A stretch of DNA of 64,000 nt, taken from contig CM082590.2 of the NCBI GenBank assembly GCA_040954595.2, positions 3,782,001 to 3,846,000 of the forward strand, written 5' to 3'. The notes under the pieces were generated by a model. It ran no database searches. It had not been told where the DNA came from and was given only the letters and a program-made list of their open reading frames with translations. Shown in pieces: positions 35,531 through 49,930 of the stretch. Source of the stretch: Balanoglossus misakiensis (Eukaryota; Hemichordata). Each line of letters opens with the position of its first letter. The stretch's first letter is position 1. Both the position numbers and the translations under genes were made by a program.

Positions 35531-38500
35531 ATGTACTCCATTAGGTGTTCTGGTCCTCTAAATTTAAAAGCTGTATCTGCTGTGCATACCAAGTTTTGGA
35601 AATGTAGATCAAGGGTCATTGCCAAAATTATCAAAATATTTGGGTTATGTCTTTGCAGCAATAAAACTCATGTGAACACAATCATGACTGTTGTGCTTTT
35701 TAACAAGAGACATATCCAAGTAGATCAAGGGTCATTGCCAAAATTATCAAAATATTTGGGTTATGTCCTGGCAGCAATAAAACTCATGTGAACACACTTA
35801 AGTCTGTTGTGCTTTTTAACAAGAGACATATCCAAGTAGATCAAGGGTCATTGCCAAAATTATCAAAATATTTGGGTTAAGTCTTGGCAGCAATAAAACT
35901 CATGTGAACACAATCATGACTGTTGTGCTTTTTAACAAGAGACATATCCAAGTAGATCAAGGGTCATTGCCAAAATTATCAAAATATTTGGGTTATGTCC
36001 TGGCAGCAATAAAACTCATGTGAACAAAATAATGACTGTTGTGCTTTTTAACAGGAGACATATCCAAGTAGATCAAGGGTCATTGCCAAAATTATCAAAT
36101 TATTTGGGTTATGTCCTGGCAGCAATAAAATACATGTGTACAAAATCATGACTGTTGTGCTTTTTAACAAGAGACATATCCAAGTAGATCAAGGATCATT
36201 GCCAAAATTATCAAAATATTTGGGTTATGTCCTGGCAGCAATAAAACTCATGTGAACATAATAATGACTGTTGTGCTTTTTAACAAGAGACATATCCAAG
36301 TAGATCAAGGTTCATTGCCAAAATTATCAAAATATTTGGGTTATGTCCTGGCAGCAATAAAACACATGTGTACAAAATCATGACTGTTGTGCTTTTTAAC
36401 AAGAGACATATCCAAGTAGTTCAAGGGTCATTGCCATAATTATCAAAATATTTGGGTTATGTCCTGGCAGCGATAAAACTCATGTGAACACAATCAAGAC
36501 TGTTGTGCTTTTTAACAAGAGACATATCCAAGTAGATCAAGGGTCATCACCAAAATTATCAAAATATTTGGGTTATGTCCTGGCAGCAATAAAACTCATG
36601 TGAACAAAATCATGACTGTTGTGCTTTTTAACAAGAGACATATCCAAGTAGATCAAGGGTCATTGATAAAATTATCAAAATATTGTGGTTATGTCCTGGC
36701 AGCAATGAAACTCATGTGAACACAATCATGACTGTTGTGCTTTTTAACAAGAGACATATCCAAGTAGATCAAGGGTCATTGCCAAAATTATCAAAATTTT
36801 TGGGTTATGTCCTGGCAGCAATATAACTCATGTGACCACAAGCATGACTGTTGTGCTTTTTAACAAGAGACATATCCAAGTAGATCAAGGGTCATTGATA
36901 AAATTATCAAAATATTGTGGTTATGTCCTGGCAGCAATGAAACTCATGTGAACACAATCATGACTGTTGTGCTTTTTAACAAGAGACATATCCAAGTAGA
37001 TCAAGGGTCATTGCCAAAATTATCAAAATATTTGGGTTATGTCCTGGCAGCAATATAACTCATGTGAACACAAGCATGACTGTTGTGCTTTTTAACAAGA
37101 GACATATCCAAGTAGATCAAGAGTCATTGATAAAATTATCAAAATATTGTGGTTATGTCCTGGCAGCAATGAAACTCATGTGAACACAATCATGACTGTT
37201 GTGCTTTTTAACAAGAGACATATCCAAGTAGATCAAGGGTCATTGCCAAAATTATCAAAATTTTTGGGTTATGTCCTGGCAGCAATATAACTCATGTGAA
37301 CACAAGCATGACTGTTGTGCTTTTTAACAAGAGACATATCCAAGTAGAACAAGGGTCATTGATAAAATTATCAAAATATTGTGGTTATGTCCTGGCAGCA
37401 ATGAAACTCATGTGAACACAATCATGACTGTTGTGCTTTTTAACAAGAGACATATCCAAGTAGATTAAGGGTCATTGCCAAAATTATCAAAATATTTGGG
37501 TTATGTACTGGCAGCAATGAAACTCATGTGAACACAATCATGACTGTTGTGCTTTTTAACAAGAGACATATCCAAGTAGATCACGGGTCATTGCCAAAAT
37601 TATCAAAATATTTGGGTTAAGTCCTGGCAGCAATAAAACTCATGTGAGCACAAACATGACTGTTATGCTTTTTAACAAGAGCCATATCCACATAAAATTA
37701 AGTTCTGGAATTACCTGGTCAAAGGACATGCGAAAGTTGCCAACAAATTGTTTAATCAAGTTTTGAAAAAACTGGATCAAAGGACATGTGAAAGTTGCCA
37801 AAAATGTAACGTATTCTAGTCATATGGCGACTCGTATCCATAAAATTAATTTGTTTGCTTTCAATGAGTAGGCTAGAAATAGGAAATCTTAGTTTTTAAT
37901 CAGTGTTCAGAAAAATCCAATTTGGCTCCAATAAGGTGACACCAATCACAATTCACTTGAAAACTTGAGTAGAAAACGTCTGTTTGAATTTTTTATGAGA
38001 TTTTTCAAAAATCCAATAAGGCAATCAAAGTCACATGGCTGCTAACACTATTATTGTCAAACTTTTAACTGCACAGTATGGATCAAAGAACATGTGAAAG
38101 TTGCCAAAATATGTAATGTATTCTAATCATATGGCGACTCGTATCAATAAAATTAATTTGTGTGCTTTCAATGAGTAGGCTAGAAATAGGGAATTTTAGT
38201 TTTTAATCGGGGTTCAGAAAATCCAAATTAGCTCTGATAAGGTTACACCAATCACAATTCACTTGAAAACTTGATTAGAAAAAGATTTTTTGTAATTTTT
38301 TAATGAGATTTTTAAAAAATCCAATAAGGCACCCAAAGTCACATGACCACTAATGATATTTTTGTCAAACTTTCAACCCTACAGAAAACTACAATTTGAT
38401 TGGCCCTGTAGTTTATGAAAATGTCAACTTTTAAAGGTTATAAGAAAATCCAATATGGCCGCCAAGAAGAAGACAATTAGAGCTACAAGCAGCATTGGAG

Positions 38501-38711
38501 TGGCCAAAGCGGTTAGCATGGTTCCAACAGAAAGCAAAGGATGTATCTGTTGTGGATGCCTAGAAATGGTATAGTACGCCAGAGGTGATGCAAAATGTGC
38601 CAACAAAATTTGATACCAAACTGATCAGTGTCCAACAACAAGCAGACTTCTACGCTTTATTGGTTAACTTTAAATAGCTTATATACATAATTATTGTGTT
38701 AAGGTTAATAC
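35531..38711 (+). repeat. Expanded ~900-family unit with 18 copies of the 116-bp segment
   Basis: The flanks are nearly identical to the preceding expanded unit, including the ~307-bp internal duplication (37821 and 38128). The unit is 3181 bp, 1508 bp longer than its neighbour, which is exactly 13 x 116. Confidence 0.92.
35604..37690 (+). repeat. 116-bp satellite, 18 copies, part in 232-bp dimers
   Basis: The array spans 2087 bp. A variant CATTGATAAAATTATC occurs at 36661, 36893, 37125 and 37357, exactly 232 bp apart, so the right half is organised as alternating A/B dimers. Confidence 0.93.
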
Positions 38712-38870
38712 ATGTACTTCATTAGGTGTTCCGGTCCTCTAAATTTAAAAGCTGTATCTGCTGTGCATACCAAGTTTTGGAAATGTAGATCAAGGGTCAT
38801 TGCCAAAATTATCAAAATATTTGGGTTAAGTCCTGGCAGCAATAAAACTCATGTGAACAAAATCATGACT

Positions 38871-41160
38871 GTTTTGTTTTTTAACAAGAGACATATCCAA
38901 GTAGATCAAGGGTCATCGCCAAAATTATCAAAATGTTTGGGTTATGTCCTGGCAGCAATAAAACTCATGTGAACACAATCATGACTGTTGTGCTTTTTAA
39001 CAAGACACATATCCAAGTAGATCAAGGGTCATTGCCAAAATTATCAAAATATTTGGGTTATGTCCTGGCAGCAATAGTAGTCATATGAATATCAAGGGTC
39101 ATTACCAAAATTATCAAAATATTTGGGTTATGTCCTGGCAGCAATAGTAGTCATATGAATACAATTATGACTGTTGTGCTTTTTAACAAGAGACATATCC
39201 AAGTAGATCAAGGGTCATGGCCAAAATTATCAAAATATTTGGGTTATGTCCTGGCAGCAATAAAACTCATGTGAACAAAATAATGACTGTTGTGCTTTTT
39301 AACAAGAGACATATCCAAGTAGATCAAGGGTCATGGCCAAAATTATCAAAATATTTGGGTTATGTCCTGGCAGCAATAAAACTCATTTCAACACAATCAT
39401 GACTGTTGCGCTTTTTAACAAGAGACATATCCAAGTAGATCAAGGGTCATTGCCAAAATTATCAAAATATTTGGGTTAAGTCCTGGCAGCAATAAAACTC
39501 ATGTGAACAAAATCATGACTGTTGCGCTTTTTAACAAAAGACATATCCAAGTAGTTCAAGGGTCATTGCCATAATTATCAAAATATTTGGGTTATGTCCT
39601 GGCAGCGATAAAACTCATGTGAACACAATCTAGACTGTTGTGCTTTTTAACAAGAGACATATCCAAGAAGATCAAGAGTCATTGCTAAAATTATCAAAAT
39701 ATTTGGGTTATGTCCTGGCAGCAATAAAACTCATGTGAACAAAATCATGACTGTTGTGCTTTTTAACTAGCGACATATCCAAGTAGTTCAAGGGTCATTG
39801 CCATAATTATCAAAATATTTGGGTTATGTCCTGGCAGCAATAGTAGTCATATGAATATCAAGGGTCATTGCCAAAATTATCAAAATATTTGGGTTATGTC
39901 CTGGCAGCAATAGTAGTCATATGAATACAATTATGACTGTTGTGCTTTTTAACAAGAGACATATCCAAGTAGATCAAGGGTCATGGCCAAAATTATCAAA
40001 ATATTTGGGTTATGTCCTGGCAGCAATAAAACTCATGTGAACAAAATAATGACTGTTGTGCTTTTTAACAAGAGACATATCCAAGTAGATCAAGGGTCAT
40101 GGCCAAAATTATCAAAATATTTGGGTTATGTCCTGGCAGCAATAAAACTCATTTGAACACAATCATGACTGTTGTGCTTTTTAACAAGAGACATATCCAA
40201 GTAGATCAAGGGTCATTGCCAAAATTATCAAAATATTTGGGTTAAGTCCTGGCAGCAATAAAACTCATGTGAACAAAATCAAGACTGTTGTGCTTTTTAA
40301 CAAGAGACATATCCAAGAAGATCAAGAGTCATTGCCAAAATTATCAAAATATTTGGGTTATGTCCTGGCAGCAACAAAACTCATGTGAACAAAATCATGA
40401 CTGTTTTGTTTTTTAACAAGAGACATATCCAAGTAGATCAAGGGTCATCGCCAAAATTATCAAAATGTTTGGGTTATGTCCTGGCAGCAATAAAACTCAT
40501 GTGAACACAATCATGACTGTTGTGCTTTTTAACAAGACACATATCCAAGTAGATCAAGGGTCATTGCCAAAATTATCAAAATATTTGGGTTATGTCCTGG
40601 CAGCAATAGTAGTCATATGAATATCAAGGGTCATTGCCAAAATTATCAAAATATTTGGGTTATGTCCTGGCAGCAATAGTAGTCATATGAATACAATTAT
40701 GACTGTTGTGCTTTTTAACAAGAGACATATCCAAGTAGATCAAGGGTCATGGCCAAAATTATCAAAATATTTGGGTTATGTCCTGGCAGCAATAAAACTC
40801 ATGTGAACAAAATAATGACTGTTGTGCTTTTTAACAAGAGACATATCCAAGTAGATCAAGGGTCATGGCCAAAATTATCAAAATATTTGGGTTATGTCCT
40901 GGCAGCAATAAAACTCATTTGAACACAATCATGACTGTTGCGCTTTTTAACAAGAGACATATCCAAGTAGATCAAGGGTCATTGCCAAAATTATCAAAAT
41001 ATTTGGGTTAAGTCCTGGCAGCAATAAAACTCATGTGAACACAATCTAGACTGTTGTGCTTTTTAACAAGAGACATATCCAAGAAGATCAAGAGTCATTG
41101 CCAAAATTATCAAAATATTTGGGTTATGTCCTGGCAGCAATAAAACTCATGTGAACAAAA
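38871..41160 (+). repeat. 1532-bp higher-order duplication in the 116-bp array
   Basis: The private variant GTTTTGTTTTTTAACAAGAG occurs at 38871 and 40403, 1532 bp apart (12 x 116 + 2 x 70). The following monomers match in order until about 41160. Confidence 0.75.
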
Positions 41161-41180
41161 TCATGACTGTTGTGCTTTTT

Positions 41181-42690
41181 AACTAGCGACATATCCAAGT
41201 AGTTCAAGGGTCATTGCCATAATTATCAAAATATTTGGGTTATGTCCTGGCAGCAATAGTAGTCATATGAATATCAAGGGTCATTGCCAAAATTATCAAA
41301 ATATTTGGGTTATGTCCTGGCAGCAATAGTAGTCATATGAATACAATTATGACTGTTGTGCTTTTTAACAAGAGACATATCCAAGTAGATCAAGGGTCAT
41401 GGCCAAAATTATCAAAATATTTGGGTTATGTCCTGGCAGCAATAAAACTCATGTGAACAAAATCATGACTGTTGTGCTTTTTAACTAGCGACATATCCAA
41501 GTAGTTCAAGGGTCATTGCCATAATTATCAAAATATTTGGGTTATGTCCTGGCAGCAATAGTAGTCATATGAATATCAAGGGTCATTGCCAAAATTATCA
41601 AAATATTTGGGTTATGTCCTGGCAGCAATAGTAGTCATATGAATACAATTATGACTGTTGTGCTTTTTAACAAGAGACATATCCAAGTAGATCAAGGGTC
41701 ATGGCCAAAATTATCAAAATATTTGGGTTATGTCCTGGCAGCAATAAAACTCATGTGAACAAAATCATGACTGTTGTGCTTTTTAACTAGCGACATATCC
41801 AAGTAGTTCAAGGGTCATTGCCATAATTATCAAAATATTTGGGTTATGTCCTGGCAGCAATAGTAGTCATATGAATATCAAGGGTCATTGCCAAAATTAT
41901 CAAAATATTTGGGTTATGTCCTGGCAGCAATAGTAGTCATATGAATACAATTATGACTGTTGTGCTTTTTAACAAGAGACATATCCAAGTAGATCAAGGG
42001 TCATGGCCAAAATTATCAAAATATTTGGGTTATGTCCTGGCAGCAATAAAACTCATGTGAACAAAATCATGACTGTTGTGCTTTTTAACTAGCGACATAT
42101 CCAAGTAGTTCAAGGGTCATTGCCATAATTATCAAAATATTTGGGTTATGTCCTGGCAGCAATAGTAGTCATATGAATATCAAGGGTCATTGCCAAAATT
42201 ATCAAAATATTTGGGTTATGTCCTGGCAGCAATAGTAGTCATATGAATACAATTATGACTGTTGTGCTTTTTAACAAGAGACATATCCAAGTAGATCAAG
42301 GGTCATGGCCAAAATTATCAAAATATTTGGGTTATGTCCTGGCAGCAATAAAACTCATGTGAACAAAATCATGACTGTTGTGCTTTTTAACTAGCGACAT
42401 ATCCAAGTAGTTCAAGGGTCATTGCCATAATTATCAAAATATTTGGGTTATGTCCTGGCAGCAATAGTAGTCATATGAATATCAAGGGTCATTGCCAAAA
42501 TTATCAAAATATTTGGGTTATGTCCTGGCAGCAATAGTAGTCATATGAATACAATTATGACTGTTGTGCTTTTTAACAAGAGACATATCCAAGTAGATCA
42601 AGGGTCATGGCCAAAATTATCAAAATATTTGGGTTATGTCCTGGCAGCAATAGTAGTCATATGAATATCAAGGGTCATTGCCAAAATTAT
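41181..42690 (+). repeat. 302-bp higher-order repeat, 5 copies
   Basis: The variant AACTAGCGAC recurs at 41181, 41483, 41785, 42087 and 42389. The last four positions are exactly 302 bp apart, and so is the first step. Each block is two 116-bp monomers plus one 70-bp monomer, and copies look essentially identical. Confidence 0.9.
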
Positions 42691-45600
42691 CAAAATATTT
42701 GGGTTATGTCCTGGCAGCAATAGTAGTCATATGAATACAATTATGACTGTTGTGCTTTTTAACAAGAGACATATCCAAGTAGATCAAGGGTCATGGCCAA
42801 AATTATCAAAATATTTGGGTTATGTCCTGGCAGCAATAAAACTCATGTGAACAAAATAATGACTGTTGTGCTTTTTAACAAGAGACATATCCAAGTAGAT
42901 CAAGGGTCATGGCCAAAATTATCAAAATATTTGGGTTATGTCCTGGCAGCAATAAAACTCATTTGAACACAATCATGACTGTTGTGCTTTTTAACAAGAG
43001 ACATATCCAAGTAGATCAAGGGTCATTGCCAAAATTATCAAAATATTTGGGTTAAGTCCTGGCAGCAATAAAACTCATGTGAACAAAATCAAGACTGTTG
43101 TGCTTTTTAACAAGAGACATATCCAAGAAGATCAAGAGTTATTGCCAAAATTATCAAAATATTTGGGTTATGTCCTGGCAGCAATAAAACTCATGTGAAC
43201 AAAATCATGACTGTTGTGCTTTTTAACTAGCGACATATCCAAGTAGTTCAAGGGTCATTGCCATAATTATCAAAATATTTGGGTTAAGTCCTGGCAGCAA
43301 TAGTAGTCATGTAAAAATATAATGACTGTTGTGCTTTTTAACAAGAGACATATCCAAGTAGATCAAGATTCATTGCCAAAATTATCAAAATATTCGGGTT
43401 ATGTCCTGGCAGCAATTAAACTCATGTGAACACAATCATGACTGTCGTGCTTTTTAACAAGAGACATATCCAAGTAGATCAAGATTGATTGCCAAAATTA
43501 TCAAGATATTCGGGTTATGTCCTGGCAGCAATAAAACTCATGTGAACACAATCATGACTGTCGTGCTTTTTAACAAGAGACATATCCAAGTAGATCAAGA
43601 GTCATTGCCAAAATTATCAAAATATTCGGGTTATGTCCTGGCAGCAATAAAACTCATGTGAACACAATCATGACTGTCGTGCTTTTTAACAAGAGACATA
43701 TCAAAGTAGATCAAGAGTCATTGCCAAAATTATCAAAATATTCGGGTTATGTCCTGGCAGCAATAAAACTCATGTGAACACAATCATGACTGTCGTGCTT
43801 TTTAACAAGAGACATATCCAAGTAGATCAAGAGTCATTGCCAAAATTATCAAAATATTCGGGTTATGTCCTGGCAGCAATAAAACTCATGTGAACACAAT
43901 CATGACTGTCGTGCTTTTTAACAAGAGACATATCCAAGTAGATCAAGGGTCATTGCCAAAATTATCAAATATTTGGGTTATGTCATGGCAGCAATAAAAC
44001 TCATGTGAACAAAATCAAGACTGTTGTGCTTTTTAACAAGAGACATATCCAAGAAGATCAAGAGTCATTGCCAAAATTATCAAAATATTTGGGTTATGTC
44101 CTGGCAGCAATAAAACTCATGTGAACAAAATCATGACTGTTGTGCTTTTTAACTAGCGACATATCCAAGTAGTTCAAGGGTCATTGCCATAATTATCAAA
44201 ATATTTGGGTTAAGTCCTGGCAGCAATAGTAGTCATGTAAACAAAATAATGACTGTTGTGCTTTTTAACAAGAGACATATCCAAGTAGATCAAGGGTCAT
44301 TGCCAAAATTAACAAAATATTTGGGTTATGTCCTGGCAGCAATTAAACTCATGTGAACACAATCATGAATGTTGTTCTTTTTAACAAGAGACATATCCAA
44401 GTAGATCAAGATTCATTGCCAAAATTATCAAAATATTCGGGTTATGTCCTGGCAGCAATAGTAGTCATGTAAACAAAATAATGACTGTTGTGCTTTTTAA
44501 CAAGAGACATATCCAAGTAGATCAAGGGTCATTGCCAAAATTAACAAAATATTTGGGTTATGTCCTGGCAGCAATTAAACTCATGTGAACAAAATCATGA
44601 CTGTTGTGCTTTTTAACAAGAGACATATCCAAGTAGATCAAGGGTCATTGCCAAAATTATCAAAATATTCGGGTTATGTCCTGGCAGCAATAAAACTCAT
44701 GTGAACACAATCATGACTGTTGTTCTTTTTAACAAGAGACATATCCAAGTAGATCAAGGGTCATTGCCAAAATTATCAAATATTTGGGTTATGTCATGGC
44801 AGCAATAAAACTCATGTGAACAAAATAATGACTGTTGTGCTTTTTAACAAAAGATATATCCAAGTAGTTCAAGGGTCATTGCCAAAATTATCAAAATATT
44901 TGGGTTATGTCCTGGCAGCAATAAAACTCATGTGAACACAATCATGTCTGTTGTGCTTTTTAACAAGAGACATATCCAAGTAGATCAAGGGTCATTGCCA
45001 AAATTATCAAAATATTTGGGTTAAGTCCTGGCAGCAATAAAACTCGTGTGAACACAATCATGACTGTTGTGCTTTTTAACAAGTGACATATCCAAGTAGA
45101 TCAAGAGTCATTGCCAAAATTATCAAATTATTCAGGTTATGTCCTGGCAGCAATAAAACTCATGTGAACAAAATCATGACTGTTGTGCTTTTTAACAAAA
45201 GACATATCCAAGTAGTTCAAGGGTCATTGCCATAATTATCAAAATATTTGGGTTATGTCCTGGCAGCGATAAAACTCATGTGAACACAATCAAGACTGTT
45301 GTGCTTTTTAACAAGAGACATATCCAAGAAGATCAAGAGTCATTGCCAAAATTATCAAAATATTTGGGTTATGTCCTGGCAGCAATAAAACTCATGTGAA
45401 CAAAATCATGACTGTTGTGCTTTTTAACTAGCGACATATCCAAGTAGTTCAAGGGTCATTGCCATAATTATCAAAATATTTGGGTTAAGTCCTGGCAGCA
45501 ATAGTAGTCATGTAAACAAAATCATGACTGTTGTGCTTTTTAACAAGAGACATATCCAAGTAGATCAAGGGTCATGGCCAAAATTATAAAAATATTTGGG

Positions 45601-47280
45601 TTATGTCCTTGCTGCAATAAAACTCATGTGAACAAAATAATGACTGTTGTGCTTTTTAACAAGAGACATATCCAAGTAGATCAAGAGACATTACCAAAAT
45701 TATCAAAATATTTGGGTTATGTCCTGGCAGCAATAAAACTCATGTGAACAAAATAATGACTGTTGTGCTTTTTAACAAGAGACATATCCAAGTAGATCAA
45801 GGGTCATTGCCAAAATTATCAAATATTTGGGTTATGTCATGGCAGCAATAAAACTCATGTGAACAAAATAATGACTGTTGTGCTTTTTAACAAAAGATAT
45901 ATCCAAGTAGTTCAAGGGTCATTGCCAAAATTATCAAAAAATTTGGGTTAAGTCCTGGCAGCAATAGTAGTCATGTAAACAAAATCATGACTGATGTGCT
46001 TTTTAACAAGAGACATATCTAAGTAGATCAAGAGTCATTGCCAAAATTAACAAAATATTTGGGTTATGTCCTGGCAGCAATTAAACTCATGTGAACAAAA
46101 TCATGACTGTTGTGCTTTTTAACAAGAGACATATCCAAGTAGATCAAGGGTCATTGCCAAAATTATCAAAATATTTGGGTTATGTCCTGGCAGCAATAAA
46201 ACTCATGTGAACACAATCATGTCTGTTGTGCTTTTTAACAAGAGACATATCCAAGTAGATCAAGGGTCATTGCCAAAATTATCAAAATAGTTGGGTTAAG
46301 TCTTGGCAGCAATAAAACTCATGTGAACACAATCATGACTGTCGTGCTTTTTAACAAGTGACATATCCAAGTAGATCAAGAGTCATTGCCAAAATTATCA
46401 AATTATTCAGGTTATGTCCTGGCAGCAATTAAACTCATGTGAACAAAATCAAGACTGTTGTGCTTTTTAACAAGAGACATATCCAAGTAGATCAAGGGTC
46501 ATGGCCAAAATTATCAAAATATTTGGGTTATGTCCTGGCAGCAATAAAACTCATGTGAACAAAATAATGACTGTTGTGCTTTTTAACAAGAGACATATCC
46601 AAGTAGATCAAGGGTCATTGCCAAAATTATCAAAATATTTGGGTTAAGTCCTGGCAGCAATAAAACTCGTGTGAACACAATCATGACTTTTGTGCTTTTT
46701 AACAAGTGACATATCCAAGTAGATCAAGAGTCATTGCCAAAATTATCAAATTATTCGGGTTATGTCCTGGCAGCAATAAAACTCATGTGAACAAAATCAT
46801 GACTGTTGTGCTTTTTAACAAAAGACATATCCAAGTAGATCAAGGGTCATTGCCAAAATTATCAAAATATTTGGGTTAAGTCCTGGCAGCAATAAAACTC
46901 GTGTGAACACAATCATGACTGTTGTGCTTTTTAACAAGTGACATATCCAAGTAGATCAAGAGTCATTGCCAAAATTAACAAAATATTTGGGTTATGTCCT
47001 GGCAGCAATTAAACTCATGTGAACAAAATCATGACTGTTGTGCTTTTTAACAAGAGACATATCCAAGTAGATCAAGAGTCATTGCCAAAATTAACAAAAT
47101 ATTCGGGTTATGTCCTGGCAGCAATAAAACTCATGTGAACACAATCATGACTGTTGTGCTTTTTAAGAAGAGACATATCCAAGTAGATCAAGAGTCATTG
47201 CCAAAATTATCAAAATATTTGGGTTATGTCCTGGCAGCAATAAAACTCATGTGAACACAATCATGACTGTTATGCTTTTT

Positions 47281-49930
47281 AACTAGCGACATATCCAAGT
47301 AGTTCAAGGGTCATTGCCATAATTATCAAAATATTTGGGTTAAGTCCTGGCAGCAATAGTAGTCATGTAAACAAAATCATGACTGTTGTGCTTTTTAACA
47401 AGAGACATATCCAAGTAGTTCAAGGGTCATTGCCATAATTATCAAAATATTTGGGTTAAGTCCTGGCAGCAATAGTAGTCATGTAAACAAAATCATGACT
47501 GTTGTGCTTTTTAACAAGAGACATATCCAAGTAGATCAAGGGTCATGGCCAAAATTATAAAAATATTTGGGTTATGTCCTTGCTGCAATAAAACTCATGT
47601 GAACAAAATAATGACTGTTGTGCTCTTTAACAAGAGACATATCCAAGTAGATCAAGGGTCATTGCCAAAATTATCAAAATATTTAGGTTATGTCATGGCA
47701 GCAATAAAACTCATGTGAACAAAATAATGACTGTTGTGCTTTTTAACAAAAGATATATCCAAGTAGTTCTAGGGTCATTGCCAAAATTATCAAAATATTT
47801 GGGATAAGTCCTGGCAGCAATAGTAGTCATGTAAACAAAATCATGACTGATGTGCTTTTTAACAAGAGACATATCTAAGTAGATCAAGAGTCATTGCCAA
47901 AATTAACAAAATATTTGGGTTATGTCCTGGCAGCAATTAAACTCATGTGAACAAAATCATGACTGTTGTGCTTTTTAACAAGAGACATATCCAAGTAGAT
48001 CAAGATTCATTGCCAAAATTATCAAGATATTCGGGTTATGTCCTGGCAGCAATAAAACTCATGTGAACACAATCATGACTGTTGTGCTTTTTAACAAGAG
48101 ACATATCCAAGTAGATCAAGAGTCATTGCCAAAATTATCAAAATATTTGGGTTATGTCCTGGCAGCAATTAAACTCATGTGAACAATATCATGACTGTTG
48201 TGCTTTTTAACAAGAGACATATCCACGTAGATCAAGAGTCATTGCCAAAATTATCAAAATATTTGGGTTATGTCCTGGCAGCAATTAAACTCATGTGAAC
48301 AAAATCATGACTGTTGTGCTTTTTAAGAAGAGACATATCCAAGTAGATCAAGAGTCATTGCCAAACTTATCAAAATATTTGGGTTATGTCCTGGCAGCAA
48401 TAAAACTCATGTGAACACAATCATGACTGTTGTGCTTTTTAACTAGCGACATATCCAAGTAGATCAAGGGTCATTGCCATAATTATCAAAATATTTGGGT
48501 TAAGTCCTGGCAGCAATAGTAGTCATGTAAACAAAATCATGACTGTTGTGCTTTTTAACAAGAGACATATCCAAGTAGATCAAGGGTCATTGCCATAATT
48601 ATCAAAATATTTGGGTTAAGTCCTGGCAGCAATAGTAGTCATGTAAACAAAATCATGACTGTTGTGCTTTTTAACAAGAGACATATCCAAGTAGATCAAG
48701 GGTCATGGCCAAAATTATAAAAATATTTGGGTTATGTCCTTGCTGCAATAAAACTCATGTGAACAAAATAATGACTGTTGTGCTCTTTAACAAGAGACAT
48801 ATCCAAGTAGATCAAGGGTCATTGCCAAAATTATCAAAATATTTAGGTTATGTCATGGCAGCAATAAAACTCATGTGAACAAAATAATGACTGTTGTGCT
48901 TTTTAACAAAAGATATATCCAAGTAGTTCTAGGGTCATTGCCAAAATTATCAAAATATTTGGGATAAGTCCTGGCAGCAATAGTAGTCATGTAAACAAAA
49001 TCATGACTGATGTGCTTTTTAACAAGAGACATATCTAAGTAGATCAAGAGTCATTGCCAAAATTAACAAAATATTTGGGTTATGTCCTGGCAGCAATTAA
49101 ACTCATGTGAACAAAATCATGACTGTTGTGCTTTTTAACAAGAGACATATCCAAGTAGATCAAGATTCATTGCCAAAATTATCAAGATATTCGGGTTATG
49201 TCCTGGCAGCAATAAAACTCATGTGAACACAATCATGACTGTTGTGCTTTTTAACAAGAGACATATCCAAGTAGATCAAGAGTCATTGCCAAAATTATCA
49301 AAATATTTGGGTTATGTCCTGGCAGCAATTAAACTCATGTGAACAATATCATGACTGTTGTGCTTTTTAACAAGAGACATATCCACGTAGATCAAGAGTC
49401 ATTGCCAAAATTATCAAAATATTTGGGTTATGTCCTGGCAGCAATTAAACTCATGTGAACAAAATCATGACTGTTGTGCTTTTTAAGAAGAGACATATCC
49501 AAGTAGATCAAGAGTCATTGCCAAACTTATCAAAATATTTGGGTTATGTCCTGGCAGCAATAAAACTCATGTGAACACAATCATGACTGTTGTGCTTTTT
49601 AACTAGCGACATATCCAAGTAGATCAAGGGTCATTGCCATAATTATCAAAATATTTGGGTTAAGTCCTGGCAGCAATAGTAGTCATGTAAACAAAATCAT
49701 GACTGTTGTGCTTTTTAACAAGAGACATATCCAAGTAGATCAAGGGTCATTGCCATAATTATCAAAATATTTGGGTTAAGTCCTGGCAGCAATAGTAGTC
49801 ATGTAAACACAATCATGACTGTTGTGCTTTTTAACAAGAGACATATCCAAGTAGATCAAGGGTCATGGCCAAAATTATAAAAATATTTGGGTTATGTCCT
49901 TGCTGCAATAAAACTCATGTGAACAAAATA
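47281..49930 (+). repeat. 1160-bp (10-monomer) higher-order repeat, two full copies and a part
   Basis: AACTAGCGAC anchors at 47281, 48441 and 49601 are 1160 bp apart, exactly 10 x 116. The private variant TGCTCTTTAACAAGAG (47621 and 48781) confirms the same offset. A third, partial copy fades near 49930. Confidence 0.85.
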
